A stretch of DNA of 64,000 nt from Brucella rhizosphaerae (GCF_002252475.1 NZ_NNRK01000011.1:1-64000); one strand, 5' to 3'. Positions 9,731 through 19,006 are shown, counted from the stretch's first letter. The notes: a model not told the origin generated them from the sequence alone. Program-made: numbers and translations.

Positions 9731-10284
9731 GATTTTATGTCTCAGGTTAAGCTTACAAGTTAATTATCGTTAATTGAAAATATAACGATTTCTCTTTTGT
9801 ATTCTACGAATCCAATGGGTGCCGCACTTTTCTATAAGTGATTGGTTTGGTATATTGACGGCGAATAGCACCAAGTTGAGCCTCGTTGATGCAACAGTTG
9901 TCACAGGCTCTGTTTCGTCTGAATTTTGTGCTTTGGCTTGGTGAAAAATGCAGCAGATGCACACTCAACCAGGAAGTTTATTACCAAACTTTGGGTGGAG
10001 AAACGGCATATTTCCCCGCACCAGAGAACTGATTTCGACGCATTTGGGGACTGTTTTTGCAAAGTTGTCTTCATTGCGTATCAGAAATTCGATTGCTCTT
10101 GGGTAATCCGTTAGGCAAAACTCAAATGTGAATTTAACCTAACGGAAGTTGAAGCAGAACCGATAGTAATCTGTTGAAATTAAATGTTTATCGGACTTTT
10201 AGTGGCGTTAGAGGCACTCCGCTATTCAATGAACGCTGGACTTCAACGAGGATCCGACCGTTCACAGACCACTTATGTCATTAG
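9731..10284. other. Intergenic region without a supported gene
   Basis: The first 60 bases hold the leader of the 8672-9730 gene. The rest has short frames only (such as 9770-9964 minus, 64 codons), none recognised. An 8-base inverted repeat CCGTTAGG/CCTAACGG at 10108-10115 and 10138-10145 is the only structure seen. Confidence 0.5.
9783..9790 (-). promoter_or_regulatory. AATCGTTA motif, copy 2
   Basis: Minus-strand AATCGTTA, 52 bases before the ATG at 9730. A palindrome-like TTAATTATCGTTAATT lies between this and the start. It is shared with the two paralogue genes. Confidence 0.35.
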
Positions 10285-11697
10285 TTAATCGGGATTATTT
10301 AAGCGTGTATTGATAGCTTCTATGGCCTGTACAAGAGCATAGAGCTGACTTCCATTAATCGCATCTGTTGAATTTCCATCGATTCTACCGGCTGCGAGAT
10401 TGGTTAGCGTTCTTGTCATGCGGTTTGTTGTGTAATTTCCGATGCTAAAGGTGGCTTGTGGGTTCGAGCCAGCGAACTGATATATATTGCCAGAGATGTT
10501 AATTTGAGGCGTACTGATCTGCGGTGCAGTAACACTCGCGGACCCTAATGCGACGCTATATAGGTCCGAGGACCTGCTATTCTGGCCCATCGCGGTGCTG
10601 CCAACGCCACTTGCCATGCTGTCCTGACCGATTGCGACACTGTTGTCGGCTACGGCATTGCTATTGTGGCCTACTGCGAGGCTGAAATGCCCTTCAGTGG
10701 TGCTCGCTGCTCCGATTGCAGTGCTGAGATCTCCAGATGCTGCGCTGCCTTGACCTATGGCAATTCCGTCCTCTCCTGTAGCTCTGCTGCCCTGGCCGGC
10801 TGCAATGCTGAAGTCACCTGAAGCCGAACTTGCCTGACCCGTTGCGGTGCTGTTGATCCCATTTGCAGTGCTACCATAGCCCAGTGCGGTACTATTGGCA
10901 GCTGACGCAATGCTACCCTGACCCAAAGCGGAGCTGTTGACACCACTCGCCACACCATTTGCACCTATCGCGGTGCTGCCAACATTTGAAGCATTGCTGT
11001 TCATGCCAAAAGCTATGCTGTTGCTGCCCGTGGCTGCACTTGCGACACCGATGGTGGTACTGCCGCTACTCGTTGCTTTTGCGCCGTACCCGATAGCAAC
11101 GGTTTTGGAAGCCCCAGCGAGGCTCGTCGCACCATAGGATGAACTGCTGTCGGCGGAAGCAGCACTGCCCTGGCCGATTGCAATGCTGCTGGCTCCTGCC
11201 GCGTTTACATTCGCACCTACCGCAATGCTGTTGGCTCCTGAAACGTTTGCAAACATACCTACCGCAATGCTGTAGTCTCCTTCCACGTAAATATTGGAAC
11301 CTACCGCAGTGCTGTTGGCTCCTCTCACGAGCGTACTGGCGCCTACCGCAGTGCTGTAGTCCCCCTCTGCGATCGCCATGCCTCCTGCCGCAGTGCCGTA
11401 GGCACCATAGGCTTTGGCGCCAGTGCCGATGGCGGTGCTCACAGTGCTTTGTGCTTGGGTGTTCGTTCCTAAGGCATTGCTAAATGCGCCTTCGGCAAGA
11501 CTTCCACTCCCTATCGCTGTAGCGCGCATACCGGACGCAGTGCTATTCGCGCCATAAGCCGAGGAGTAGTATGCCGAAGCGATGCTGTTGAGACCGTAGG
11601 CCGTGTTGTTTGAAGTCTCATCGAGAGCTGTTGTAGAGCTGCTGTTTTCCGAATTCTGTTTTGGATCTTTGTTTGGCTGTGAATTATCTTGAGTCAT
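10285..11697 (-). CDS. YadA-type head-repeat protein lacking signal peptide and membrane anchor
   Basis: 470 residues. Residues 1-35 are polar and Asn/Ser-rich with no hydrophobic signal core. Residues 36-400 are tandem 14-residue repeats of the form S.A.G..S.A.G, the left-handed beta-roll of YadA/Hia trimeric adhesin heads. The C-terminus has the YadA neck motif (TNLAAGRIDGNSTDAINGSQ, then LYAL) at about 434-457 and ends 14 residues later. The coiled-coil stalk and the 12-strand membrane anchor found in trimeric autotransporters are absent, and no continuing frame was seen downstream. So it is either a truncated adhesin or a soluble trimeric head protein. The repeats give strong internal DNA similarity that could recombine. 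AAAGG lies 12 bases before the ATG. Confidence 0.85.
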   Translation of the reverse strand: MTQDNSQPNKDPKQNSENSSSTTALDETSNNTAYGLNSIASAYYSSAYGANSTASGMRATAIGSGSLAEGAFSNALGTNTQAQSTVSTAIGTGAKAYGAYGTAAGGMAIAEGDYSTAVGASTLVRGANSTAVGSNIYVEGDYSIAVGMFANVSGANSIAVGANVNAAGASSIAIGQGSAASADSSSSYGATSLAGASKTVAIGYGAKATSSGSTTIGVASAATGSNSIAFGMNSNASNVGSTAIGANGVASGVNSSALGQGSIASAANSTALGYGSTANGINSTATGQASSASGDFSIAAGQGSRATGEDGIAIGQGSAASGDLSTAIGAASTTEGHFSLAVGHNSNAVADNSVAIGQDSMASGVGSTAMGQNSRSSDLYSVALGSASVTAPQISTPQINISGNIYQFAGSNPQATFSIGNYTTNRMTRTLTNLAAGRIDGNSTDAINGSQLYALVQAIEAINTRLNNPD

Positions 11698-12058
11698 ATC
11701 GATATTATACCTTTATTTTATGAAGGATGCCGTGGGGCTTATCAAATTATTGTATTGTTGCCGGCAGTCCGAGATCAATACCGATCTGCTGCTATTAATA
11801 CTAAATAGTGAAGCACAAATTAGCCTAATGTACCTATTAGAACTTAATATTTCAGCTATAATAGTCGAATTATAAATAAATATTTTGACTATTTATGAGG
11901 ATTGTGGCAGGCGATGACATAAGTATATTTCTTCGAGAAAATAACATTGCCATCGCCATCATATAATTATGTAATTATATAAAATAATAATTGTATTTTT
12001 AACATAAGTTAATATGTGACTAATCACATGAAATTAACAATACTCTAATACGCCAAAT
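11698..12058. other. AT-rich intergenic region
   Basis: Upstream of the YadA-head gene and downstream of the second paralogue. Very AT-rich with long A/T runs from 11820 to 12050. No gene and no clear hairpin were found; it presumably holds the promoter for the 11697 start. Confidence 0.5.
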
Positions 12059-13261
12059 TTAATTTGAATTTACTGTATATATATTTCCTTTAAGCCAATT
12101 AACTGGGCGCCCCCAGGTATTTTCTTCCCCGCCACCTTGTGGCTTAACAACATAATCTACCTCAAATTTGCCCGCTGTGTTCTGCTGGTTTTGCCCGAAC
12201 CCTTCTAAAAAGTTCGAAGGGACTTGCATACTGATGCTTGCGGGGCAAATTGCCGGAATAGTGATCGCCGGTAAATCGAATACAGTGGCCTTTTTTGTGT
12301 TGGACCGGGCATAATATCCGTTAATATACATGGTGAATATGACCACATCACCGGCGTTATAAGTTGTTGTACCTCCGCCCTCGGAATTGTTCTTCAGATG
12401 CATGGTTATGTATGAACTGTTACTCGGGGTGATCGAAGTCTGCCCCTGATTCATGCCAGGGCGTGCAGTCAGGTTGCGGGGCTGATCGGGGTTAACAATC
12501 GGATGAATATAAGGTGTGCCTACAGCTTTAAAGCTCAACGTAGGCGAGGTTAGAACACTAGATCCCATATCATTCTGGAGAAAATAGGCAATTTCATTAT
12601 CTTTATCGGTAGTTAGATATGCGGATGGTATCTTCATTCCTATGGATTCGAGAACTTGCGTATAATCCTCCACGTAAAAATTGACGGAATTAATGATAGC
12701 GATACAGGTGTATCCCTGCGGATCCGTCAGAACATCTGCCGCTATCAGGTTCATATAAAAAAATGGACTAATAGTTGGTATTTCGAGTATATTGTTTGCG
12801 TTCAGTGGAACGGATGGGGCCGGTATAGCAGTTGTTGCCTGTGTGTAGTCGCCAACATATATAGTGTAAGAAATTGGTTCCGAGCTAGCATTTCTTACAG
12901 AATATGGCTCTATTTTATGATACGCATCAGCGAAGCCGGCGAAATAAACCGTGACATTTCCTGTGTTATCCGTCGTAAATGGATAGAGACCTTCTCCGTT
13001 GGGGTCTTGGGATTCTCCATTTACATCAAAAAGAGTGACAGTAGCAGGAGGAGGGTTTATCTGAACAATTACGTCTACATTTGGCGCAGCTTTATCCTCA
13101 TCTTTATATGTAGATGAAAGGGTCATCTTTATTCTTTTAGCTGTTGCGTATAGGACAGGCTTAGGACTCACAGGGACGTTGCTAGTATCAAACGTTGCAG
13201 TTACTTCGTAAATATAATTGGGCCCGGCATCTGTGATATCCAGATTTTCAATCGTATTCAT
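12059..13261 (-). CDS. Unknown protein, paralogue of the 6789-7973 gene
   Basis: A 400-residue protein matching the 394-residue product of 6789-7973 over its whole length (see the motif blocks there, here KRIKMTLSSTY, QINPPP, PSAYLTTDKDNEI, FTMYINGY and a terminal DYVVKP...W.RPVNWLKG). No signal peptide, no membrane helix, no catalytic motif. The N-terminal 110 residues show a pattern like bacterial Ig-like domains (...VTLFDVNGE...GLYPFTTDNTGNVTVYF), which is suggestive only. AAGGAA sits 8 bases before the ATG. The paralogue pair flanks the propeller and YadA-head genes, suggesting one functional cassette, either surface-exposed by an unknown route or cytosolic. Confidence 0.85.
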   Translation of the reverse strand: MNTIENLDITDAGPNYIYEVTATFDTSNVPVSPKPVLYATAKRIKMTLSSTYKDEDKAAPNVDVIVQINPPPATVTLFDVNGESQDPNGEGLYPFTTDNTGNVTVYFAGFADAYHKIEPYSVRNASSEPISYTIYVGDYTQATTAIPAPSVPLNANNILEIPTISPFFYMNLIAADVLTDPQGYTCIAIINSVNFYVEDYTQVLESIGMKIPSAYLTTDKDNEIAYFLQNDMGSSVLTSPTLSFKAVGTPYIHPIVNPDQPRNLTARPGMNQGQTSITPSNSSYITMHLKNNSEGGGTTTYNAGDVVIFTMYINGYYARSNTKKATVFDLPAITIPAICPASISMQVPSNFLEGFGQNQQNTAGKFEVDYVVKPQGGGEENTWGRPVNWLKGNIYTVNSN

Positions 13262-13283
13262 AGCAAATTTCCTTATGTTAAAT

Positions 13284-13291
13284 TAACGATT
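13284..13291 (-). promoter_or_regulatory. AATCGTTA motif, copy 3
   Basis: Minus-strand AATCGTTA, 22 bases before the ATG at 13261, almost the same spacing as copy 1 before its paralogue. Confidence 0.4.
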
Positions 13292-13736
13292 GTATTATAT
13301 TTAACGCTGTAGATTTTGGTATCTGTCATAGATGTCGGGTTGGATCAGATTATATTCACTCTACCTTGTATATCAGGCCTATAGGCATTGTGAATTTACC
13401 GCACGAGTGGACATTGCTGCATTTATAGGGCTGTCAGTCATCGGAATTTAATAACGGGATTTGCTGCGGGACGAGCCTGGAAGCTATGCCGGGTCGAAAT
13501 TATTCCAAAGAGCACTGATCCTTTGCTCAAGCGCAGATCTGGTTCGGCTGGATTGTAAGGCGCTTGAATGCGTGTTCCAGATGGGTCTCGATTGTTCAGC
13601 CGAGGTAAGTGGCTCAACGGTATAAAGTTTATCGGCTAAACCAAAATCCGGTTGTTGTTTGACATAATTCTGGGCACAGACTGAGCGCGCGTTATTCGAT
13701 AGGCTGTCTGATCTGTTCCCATCGCGTCGAATATCC

Positions 13737-13766
13737 AAAACGTCGATCCAAAAGGATCAACGTTTT
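13737..13766 (-). terminator. Hairpin after the aldehyde dehydrogenase gene
   Basis: Arms AAAACGT-x-GATCC and GGATC-x-ACGTTTT around an AAAA/TTTT loop, starting 14 bases after the stop of the 13780-15207 gene. The T-rich closing arm suits Rho-independent termination. Confidence 0.5.
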
Positions 13767-13779
13767 GATTTTTACAATT

Positions 13780-15207
13780 TTATAGAGCATCCGCAGCCAG
13801 AACGGCCTTCGGCTCCAGAAATGCTTCCAGACCGAATGCTCCAAACTCGCGGCCCACGCCGGAGTGTTTGAAGCCACCAAAGGGGGCTTGTGGGTCCATC
13901 GGCTTTTCGTTGATGACAATGCGGCCTGCTTCAAGCTGGCGTGCGACCCGACGCATACGGTCCGCGTTCGTACCCAGAATATATGAAGCAAGACCGTATT
14001 CAGTGTCGTTTGCAATGGCAATTGCCTCATCGTCATCGCGATAGGAAATCACGGTCAGGACCGGGCCGAAAATTTCTTCACGTGCGATGCGCATCTCATT
14101 GGTAACACCTATGAAAACTGTGGGGCGCACGAACCATCCGCGAGCGACGCCATCTGGCCGACCCTCACCACCCACGAGCACTTGCGCACCTTCTTCGTGA
14201 CCCAGGCGAATATAGGACTGCACGCGCTCCCATTGTTTTGCACTGACCATGGGACCAATCTCCGAAGAGGGATCGCTGGAGGGACCGGCTTTCACTGCTG
14301 AAACGGCATCGCGAAGGCGCTCCGTTACGGTTTCGAGCTGGTGTGCCGGTACAAGCAATCTCGTTCCGGCAATGCAGGCCTGCCCGCTGTTGCGAAACGC
14401 CGAAGCCAGAATATTCGGGATTGCCTCATCCAGATTGGCATCATCTAGAAGGATCTGTGGCCCCTTACCACCGAGTTCCAACGTGACACGTTTGAAGGTC
14501 TCGGCAGCGCTGCGCAGAATAGACTTGCCGGTCGCGGTTGAGCCGGTGAAAGTGATTTTCGCAACATCCGGGCTTTCGCTCAACTCTGTTCCCACCACAT
14601 GGCCATATCCATTGACCACATTAAACACGCCTTTCGGCAGTCCAGCCTCATGCAAGGCTTCCAGCACCGCCTGGGTTTGAATTGCACTCATTTCCGAGGG
14701 TTTGATGACTATGGTCGTGCCCGCAGCAATCGCTGTGGCGAGCTTGGTACAGATAAAGCTGATATTGCTGTTCCACGGTGTGATGGCCACGGCCACACCC
14801 ACGGGTTCCATGATTACTTCAGTGTTGCCGATCCGGCGACTGAACGGGTAATTAGCGACAGTTTTAGCCGCTTCCTCAAAGACCTGTGCGGCATGCGGAA
14901 TTGCAAAGCCCAGGAATGATTGCGGTGCGCCGTATTCTTCTGCCATCGCTGCATATAGTGCATCGTGCTTTGCGGCAACGGCGTCACGCAGTGCGTAGAG
15001 CATGGCAATGCGCTCTTCGGGTGTCGTGCGGCGCATAGCGGGAAACGCGCGCTTGGCGGCAGCGATTGCCATCCGCGCGTCCTGAGCATCCCCAAGCCGG
15101 ACTTCACCGATCTTTTCTTCAGTGGCTGGGTTGAAAAGTGCAAAGCTTTCCGCACCATGCGGTGTGACGAAGGCTCCATCGATATAGATATGGTCAATGA
15201 TTTTCAT
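13780..15207 (-). CDS. NAD(P)-dependent aldehyde dehydrogenase
   Basis: 475 residues, full length for the ALDH superfamily. TPWN at 143-146 supplies the oxyanion Asn, FTGSTATGKSI (220-230) binds the cofactor, the general base is Glu244 in LELGGKGP and the nucleophile is Cys278 in NSGQACIAGTR. The enzyme should oxidise an aldehyde to the acid in the cytoplasm; the substrate is not readable from sequence. It is transcribed divergently from a LysR gene across a 98-base gap, the usual layout for a LysR-controlled target. Because a large pyridine-type catabolic block follows, a semialdehyde product is a reasonable guess (inference). Confidence 0.92.
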   Translation of the reverse strand: MKIIDHIYIDGAFVTPHGAESFALFNPATEEKIGEVRLGDAQDARMAIAAAKRAFPAMRRTTPEERIAMLYALRDAVAAKHDALYAAMAEEYGAPQSFLGFAIPHAAQVFEEAAKTVANYPFSRRIGNTEVIMEPVGVAVAITPWNSNISFICTKLATAIAAGTTIVIKPSEMSAIQTQAVLEALHEAGLPKGVFNVVNGYGHVVGTELSESPDVAKITFTGSTATGKSILRSAAETFKRVTLELGGKGPQILLDDANLDEAIPNILASAFRNSGQACIAGTRLLVPAHQLETVTERLRDAVSAVKAGPSSDPSSEIGPMVSAKQWERVQSYIRLGHEEGAQVLVGGEGRPDGVARGWFVRPTVFIGVTNEMRIAREEIFGPVLTVISYRDDDEAIAIANDTEYGLASYILGTNADRMRRVARQLEAGRIVINEKPMDPQAPFGGFKHSGVGREFGAFGLEAFLEPKAVLAADAL

Positions 15208-15305
15208 CGTTCAGTCTCCTGTTTGACTTCAACAGGGATATACAACTCCGTACGTGACAAGATAAGATCATCAATGAGCAACACGTTGATGAGGAAAATT
15301 GCGCA

Positions 15306-16202
15306 ATGAAGGTGAGCTTTGCGGAACTTGAAGCCGTAACCACCGTCGCACGGCTTGGTGGATTTCGTTCTGCGGCGCGGGAGCTGGGCGTTTCATCTTC
15401 TGCACTCAGTCACGCGGTCGCAACGCTTGAAGCGCGAATAGCGGTTCGCCTTTTCAACCGCACAACGCGGTCAATTGCGCTTACCTCTGCAGGTGAAGCC
15501 TTTGTTGCAGACGTGATGCCGGCACTTGCGGCCATTGACGGTGCGCTGGAAAGGGCCACTTATTCGCAGGCCAAGCCGACAGGCACCCTGCGCATTAACA
15601 CGTCCATCGGAGCAGCAAGAATGCTGATGCAGCCCTTGCTGCTGGAATATCTGCGCCGTTATCCAGACATGACGGTGGAAGTCGTCACCGAAGGGGCATT
15701 GGTTGATATCATTGGCCAAGGCTTCGATGCCGGTTTCAGGCTTGCGGAGGCCGTCCCTCCTGACATGATTGCCGTCTCGGTAATCCGGCAGGCACGTATG
15801 GTGGTGGTTGGTTCTCCGGAATATTTTACGGGCAGAACCCTGCCGCAACAGCCTGCTGATCTGGGTAATCACCGATGCATACGTGCGCGTATGGCAAGCG
15901 GGCGTATTTACCACTGGGAGTTTTCACGTCACGGCGAGAACGTGGAGATTGACGTGCCCGGTGTGCTCGTACTGGATGAAAGCGGACTGATGCTGGAGGC
16001 TGCACTTGCAGGTGCTGGTCTCGCGTTTCTTTCGGATTTCGCTACCCGTGAACATGTTGCTGCGGGGCGTCTCATTCAGGTTCTCGACGACTGGACCCCG
16101 CCCTATGAGGGGCTCTATCTCTATTATTCCGGACGTCGTCATGTCCCGGCAAAGCTTCGCGCTTTGATTGACCTCGTCAAGGAAATTCGCTTCGACAGAT
16201 GA
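15306..16202 (+). CDS. LysR-family transcriptional regulator
   Basis: 298 residues. The N-terminal winged HTH (about 3-62) has the LysR pattern ELEAVTTVARLGGFRSAARE, then SSSALSHAV and LFNRTTRSIALTSAG. The remainder is a LysR substrate-binding domain of the usual length, of the CrgA/PP0159 type. Divergent from the aldehyde dehydrogenase gene, so it most likely controls that gene and itself from the shared 98-base region. The inducer is unknown. Confidence 0.92.
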   Translation: MKVSFAELEAVTTVARLGGFRSAARELGVSSSALSHAVATLEARIAVRLFNRTTRSIALTSAGEAFVADVMPALAAIDGALERATYSQAKPTGTLRINTSIGAARMLMQPLLLEYLRRYPDMTVEVVTEGALVDIIGQGFDAGFRLAEAVPPDMIAVSVIRQARMVVVGSPEYFTGRTLPQQPADLGNHRCIRARMASGRIYHWEFSRHGENVEIDVPGVLVLDESGLMLEAALAGAGLAFLSDFATREHVAAGRLIQVLDDWTPPYEGLYLYYSGRRHVPAKLRALIDLVKEIRFDR

Positions 16203-16394
16203 ATAGGTCGTGTGATGGCCTTTAAGCTTGTGGTTCGGCCATTTTCATTTGCAGCATTACCTGGTTAGCGCATTGACCTTTTATAGCGTTGTCATCTAAG
16301 CAACGCTGCGTTCCTCCGGGGATGGCTGGTGCTGGAGCGCAAACTGATCATACTTGCCCGAAAGCGCGTATGAAAAAACCACAAGGAGAGCCGC

Positions 16395-17213
16395 GTGAAG
16401 GGGAATAACGTATTTGCTTTGCGACATATCTGGTTGCATGCATTTGTTCTGCTAATCATTTCTATTTCAGAACTGATTGGCATCCAGAAATTATCCATCG
16501 GTATTGGTGCCGTCATCTTTTTGCCTATGCTTTACGCATTTGCTTTGGGTGTCGTCTTCAATCCCAATATTCTTAAGGCAACTGGCAAAGTCCTGAAATC
16601 GGATTCGGTCAAGCTTTCCGGTACAATGATCACCATTGCCATTATGCCGTTTATTGCCAAATTTGGTACGACGGTTGGCCCGCAGATTGATAATATCATT
16701 GCGGCCGGTCCTGCTCTTGTTTTGCAGGAAATTGGCAACCTGGGCACGATTGCACTGGCCTTCCCGATAGCTGTCTTTGTGCTGCGTATGGGACGTGAAA
16801 CTGTCGGCGCTACCTATTCCATCGACCGTGAGCCAAATCTGGCTTTGATTGCCGATAAGTATGGTCTTGATAGCCCTGAAGGTGCTGGCGTGATGGGCGT
16901 TTATGCGACCGGAACCCTGATTGGCACGTTTGTTTTTGCACTACTGCCGCCTATTATTCACAGTTTCGGACTGTTTGATTTCCGCGCGCTTGCCATGTCA
17001 TGCGGCGTTGGCTCAGGCAGTATGCTCGCCGCCTGTACCGGCGGGTTAGTCAGCGTTATTCCGGAACAAAAGGATCTGATTCTGGCGTTGGCTGCGGCCA
17101 GCAATATTCTCACTTATGCGACAGGCCTTTATGTCGGTTTGTTCGTGGCGCTGCCTTTGACGGAATGGCTCTATAAGAAGTGCCGTCCTGAAGAATATCG
17201 CGACGCTGCGTAA
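16395..17213 (+). CDS. DUF3100 membrane protein (putative transporter subunit)
   Basis: 272 residues with about seven or eight hydrophobic segments and the Gly/Ser-rich MSCGVGSGSMLAACTGGL motif typical of DUF3100 proteins. GTG start with AAGGAGAG 6 bases before it. The family has no proven function that I know of, but its members look like two-subunit permeases. The next gene encodes a second small membrane protein 12 bases on, followed by an M20 amidohydrolase, so a carrier for an acylated or amidated substrate is a fair inference. Confidence 0.8.
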   Translation: MKGNNVFALRHIWLHAFVLLIISISELIGIQKLSIGIGAVIFLPMLYAFALGVVFNPNILKATGKVLKSDSVKLSGTMITIAIMPFIAKFGTTVGPQIDNIIAAGPALVLQEIGNLGTIALAFPIAVFVLRMGRETVGATYSIDREPNLALIADKYGLDSPEGAGVMGVYATGTLIGTFVFALLPPIIHSFGLFDFRALAMSCGVGSGSMLAACTGGLVSVIPEQKDLILALAAASNILTYATGLYVGLFVALPLTEWLYKKCRPEEYRDAA

Positions 17214-17225
17214 GGGGATGATGAG

Positions 17226-17741
17226 ATGACTTCCAATTCCATGAAAAACAAAATCGACACTCTGACCTTGTCCGTTGAGGCGACAGATGAGCGTAAGATC
17301 GATATTGTCGAAAATGCCTTACTGCTGATAATCGCCTGTTTTCTCGGACTTGTTGCCAATTGGATTGGCACAGGCGTTACGCCTGTACAGGCATTGCCTG
17401 GCATGGCGGTGCTTTATGCGGCCTCCATCTTCGGTTTGATGCTGGCTCGTTTTATGCCGTTTTATCTGCCAAGCGTGGCATGGGTGTCGCTGATTGCCAT
17501 CATCGTCACCATTCCGGGCGTGCCGGGATCAGATTATGTGGTAGCCAAAGTTGCCGACCTCAACTTCCTGGCACTGGCGACACCAGCGCTTGCCTATGGC
17601 GGTTTGGCACTCACACGCAACGAGTTTGAGATTGCCCGCCGTTCGGGTTGGAAAATCGTTATTGTTGCCATCTGCGTGATGATCGGTACCTATCTCGGCT
17701 CGGTCATTGTCGCTGATCTGATGTTGCGTGTCACTGGTTAA
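17226..17741 (+). CDS. Small integral membrane protein, partner of DUF3100 protein
   Basis: 171 residues: about 35 polar residues in front, then four to five hydrophobic helices. Immediately follows the DUF3100 gene and precedes the M20 hydrolase. Not recognised as an individual family, but the pairing and spacing suggest it is the second subunit of the same membrane complex. Confidence 0.75.
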   Translation: MTSNSMKNKIDTLTLSVEATDERKIDIVENALLLIIACFLGLVANWIGTGVTPVQALPGMAVLYAASIFGLMLARFMPFYLPSVAWVSLIAIIVTIPGVPGSDYVVAKVADLNFLALATPALAYGGLALTRNEFEIARRSGWKIVIVAICVMIGTYLGSVIVADLMLRVTG

Positions 17742-17748
17742 ACAAGTG

Positions 17749-17775
17749 TCGGGGCAGGTCAAGAACCTGCCCCGA
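17749..17775 (+). terminator. Intercistronic hairpin after the membrane-protein pair
   Basis: Perfect 11-base arms TCGGGGCAGGT/ACCTGCCCCGA around a CAAGA loop, 8 bases after the stop at 17741. No T-run follows, so it may be an attenuator or mRNA-end stabiliser separating expression of the permease from the hydrolase, not a strong terminator. Confidence 0.55.
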
Positions 17776-17803
17776 TCCGATTTATCATATAGGGAATAAT
17801 CAT

Positions 17804-18961
17804 ATGGCTGTTCTTCTGACAGAAGCCGATATCGCGGAAGCACTGGCATGGCGGCATGATCTGCACCGCCATCCCGAATTGAGCTTCGAGGAAAATCGAA
17901 CAGCCGGATTTATTGCTGAAAAGCTTATGCAATGGGGCTTTGCCGTCAGGACAGGTTATGCCCGAACGGGTGTTATTGGTAGCTTGACGCGTGGGTCGTC
18001 CAAGCGTGCCATCGGGATCCGGGCTGATATGGATGCGCTGCCGATTGCTGAAAAGAGTGGCGTACCCTACGCCTCGCAGACAGCGGGAAAGATGCACGCC
18101 TGTGGTCATGATGGCCATGTGACGATGGCTCTTGCTGCGGCGAAGGCTGTCAGCCAGATGGAGTTCGACGGAACAGTACATTTCATCTTTCAGCCCGCTG
18201 AGGAAAATGAAGGCGGCGGTCGTGAAATGGTGCAAGAAGGACTGTTCACGGATTTCCCCGTTGACGCAATTTATGGTTTGCATAACTGGCCCGCACTTGA
18301 TGTCGGCACGTGCGTAGCGCGTGATGACGCGATGATGGCAGCGTTTGGCACGTTCGAGATCGAAGTCACGGGCAAAGGTGCTCATGGGGCAATGCCGCAT
18401 GAAGGTGCCGACCCAGTGGTTGCGACAGCGCAGATCGTCACCGCTTTGCAGACCATTGCCAGCCGCAATGTATCACCGCTTGAATCCGCAGTCGTTTCAG
18501 TGACGCAGATACATGGTGGTGATGCGTGGAATGTTATTCCCGAGACCATGATTGTCCGTGGGACAACGCGCTGGTTTTCGCCTGAAGTCGGCTTAACGAT
18601 TTCTCAGCGTATGCAAGCGTTGGCAGCGTCGATTGCCGAAGGCTTTGGCTGTACGGCGAAGATCATTTATGAAGAGCGCTATCCATCGACAATCAATGCG
18701 GCGGAGAATGCCCGCAAGATACGCGAACTGGCGGCGTCCCCTGATCTCGGTCTGAAGGTGTTGGACGTGGCACCAAGCATGGCTGCGGAAGATTTCGCTT
18801 TCATGTTGCAAGAAAGGCCAGGCTGCTATTTCTGGCTCGGCAGTCGCCGCGATGGCGATAACCCGGGCCTGCATTCGCCATATTACGATTTCAATGATGC
18901 GCTTTTGCCTATCGGCGCTAATTTCTGGATAAAGCTGGTCGCAACCGAACTGACCGCTTAG
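17804..18961 (+). CDS. M20-family amidohydrolase (hippurate hydrolase/AbgB type)
   Basis: 385 residues, normal for the family. Metal-binding motifs are present: GIRADMDALPI, then MHACGHDGHVTMAL with the Cys-Gly-His-Asp ligands, then the EEN glutamate pair and GAHGAMPHEGADPV in the dimerisation domain. HPELSFEE is the typical N-terminal signature. Such enzymes hydrolyse N-acyl amino acids or similar amides in the cytoplasm, using two divalent metal ions. Its place after a probable permease pair suggests hydrolysis of the imported compound. A LysR gene follows after 45 bases. Confidence 0.9.
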   Translation: MAVLLTEADIAEALAWRHDLHRHPELSFEENRTAGFIAEKLMQWGFAVRTGYARTGVIGSLTRGSSKRAIGIRADMDALPIAEKSGVPYASQTAGKMHACGHDGHVTMALAAAKAVSQMEFDGTVHFIFQPAEENEGGGREMVQEGLFTDFPVDAIYGLHNWPALDVGTCVARDDAMMAAFGTFEIEVTGKGAHGAMPHEGADPVVATAQIVTALQTIASRNVSPLESAVVSVTQIHGGDAWNVIPETMIVRGTTRWFSPEVGLTISQRMQALAASIAEGFGCTAKIIYEERYPSTINAAENARKIRELAASPDLGLKVLDVAPSMAAEDFAFMLQERPGCYFWLGSRRDGDNPGLHSPYYDFNDALLPIGANFWIKLVATELTA

Positions 18962-19006
18962 TAAGGATCGAGTTGACCAGCGGTGCTCGCTGAGCAACAT
19001 ATCGGC

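Larger units (their letters stand above)
13262..13779. other. Intergenic region at the island border
   Basis: The first 60 bases form the AT-rich leader of the 12059-13261 gene. A frame at 13484-13738 (minus, 84 codons, TTG start) has no family motif and no ribosome site and is not called. Composition changes towards the backbone here, so this is the right edge of the AT-rich island. I saw no attachment site or tRNA. Confidence 0.5.

Noticed and set aside
10737-11500. Regular repeats that at first look like a CRISPR array or minisatellite
   Set aside because: The period is about 42 bases, the units are degenerate, and they encode the 14-residue YadA head repeats in one open frame.
13484-13738. 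84-codon minus-strand frame
   Set aside because: TTG start without ribosome site, overlaps the terminator of the neighbouring gene, and no recognisable domain.
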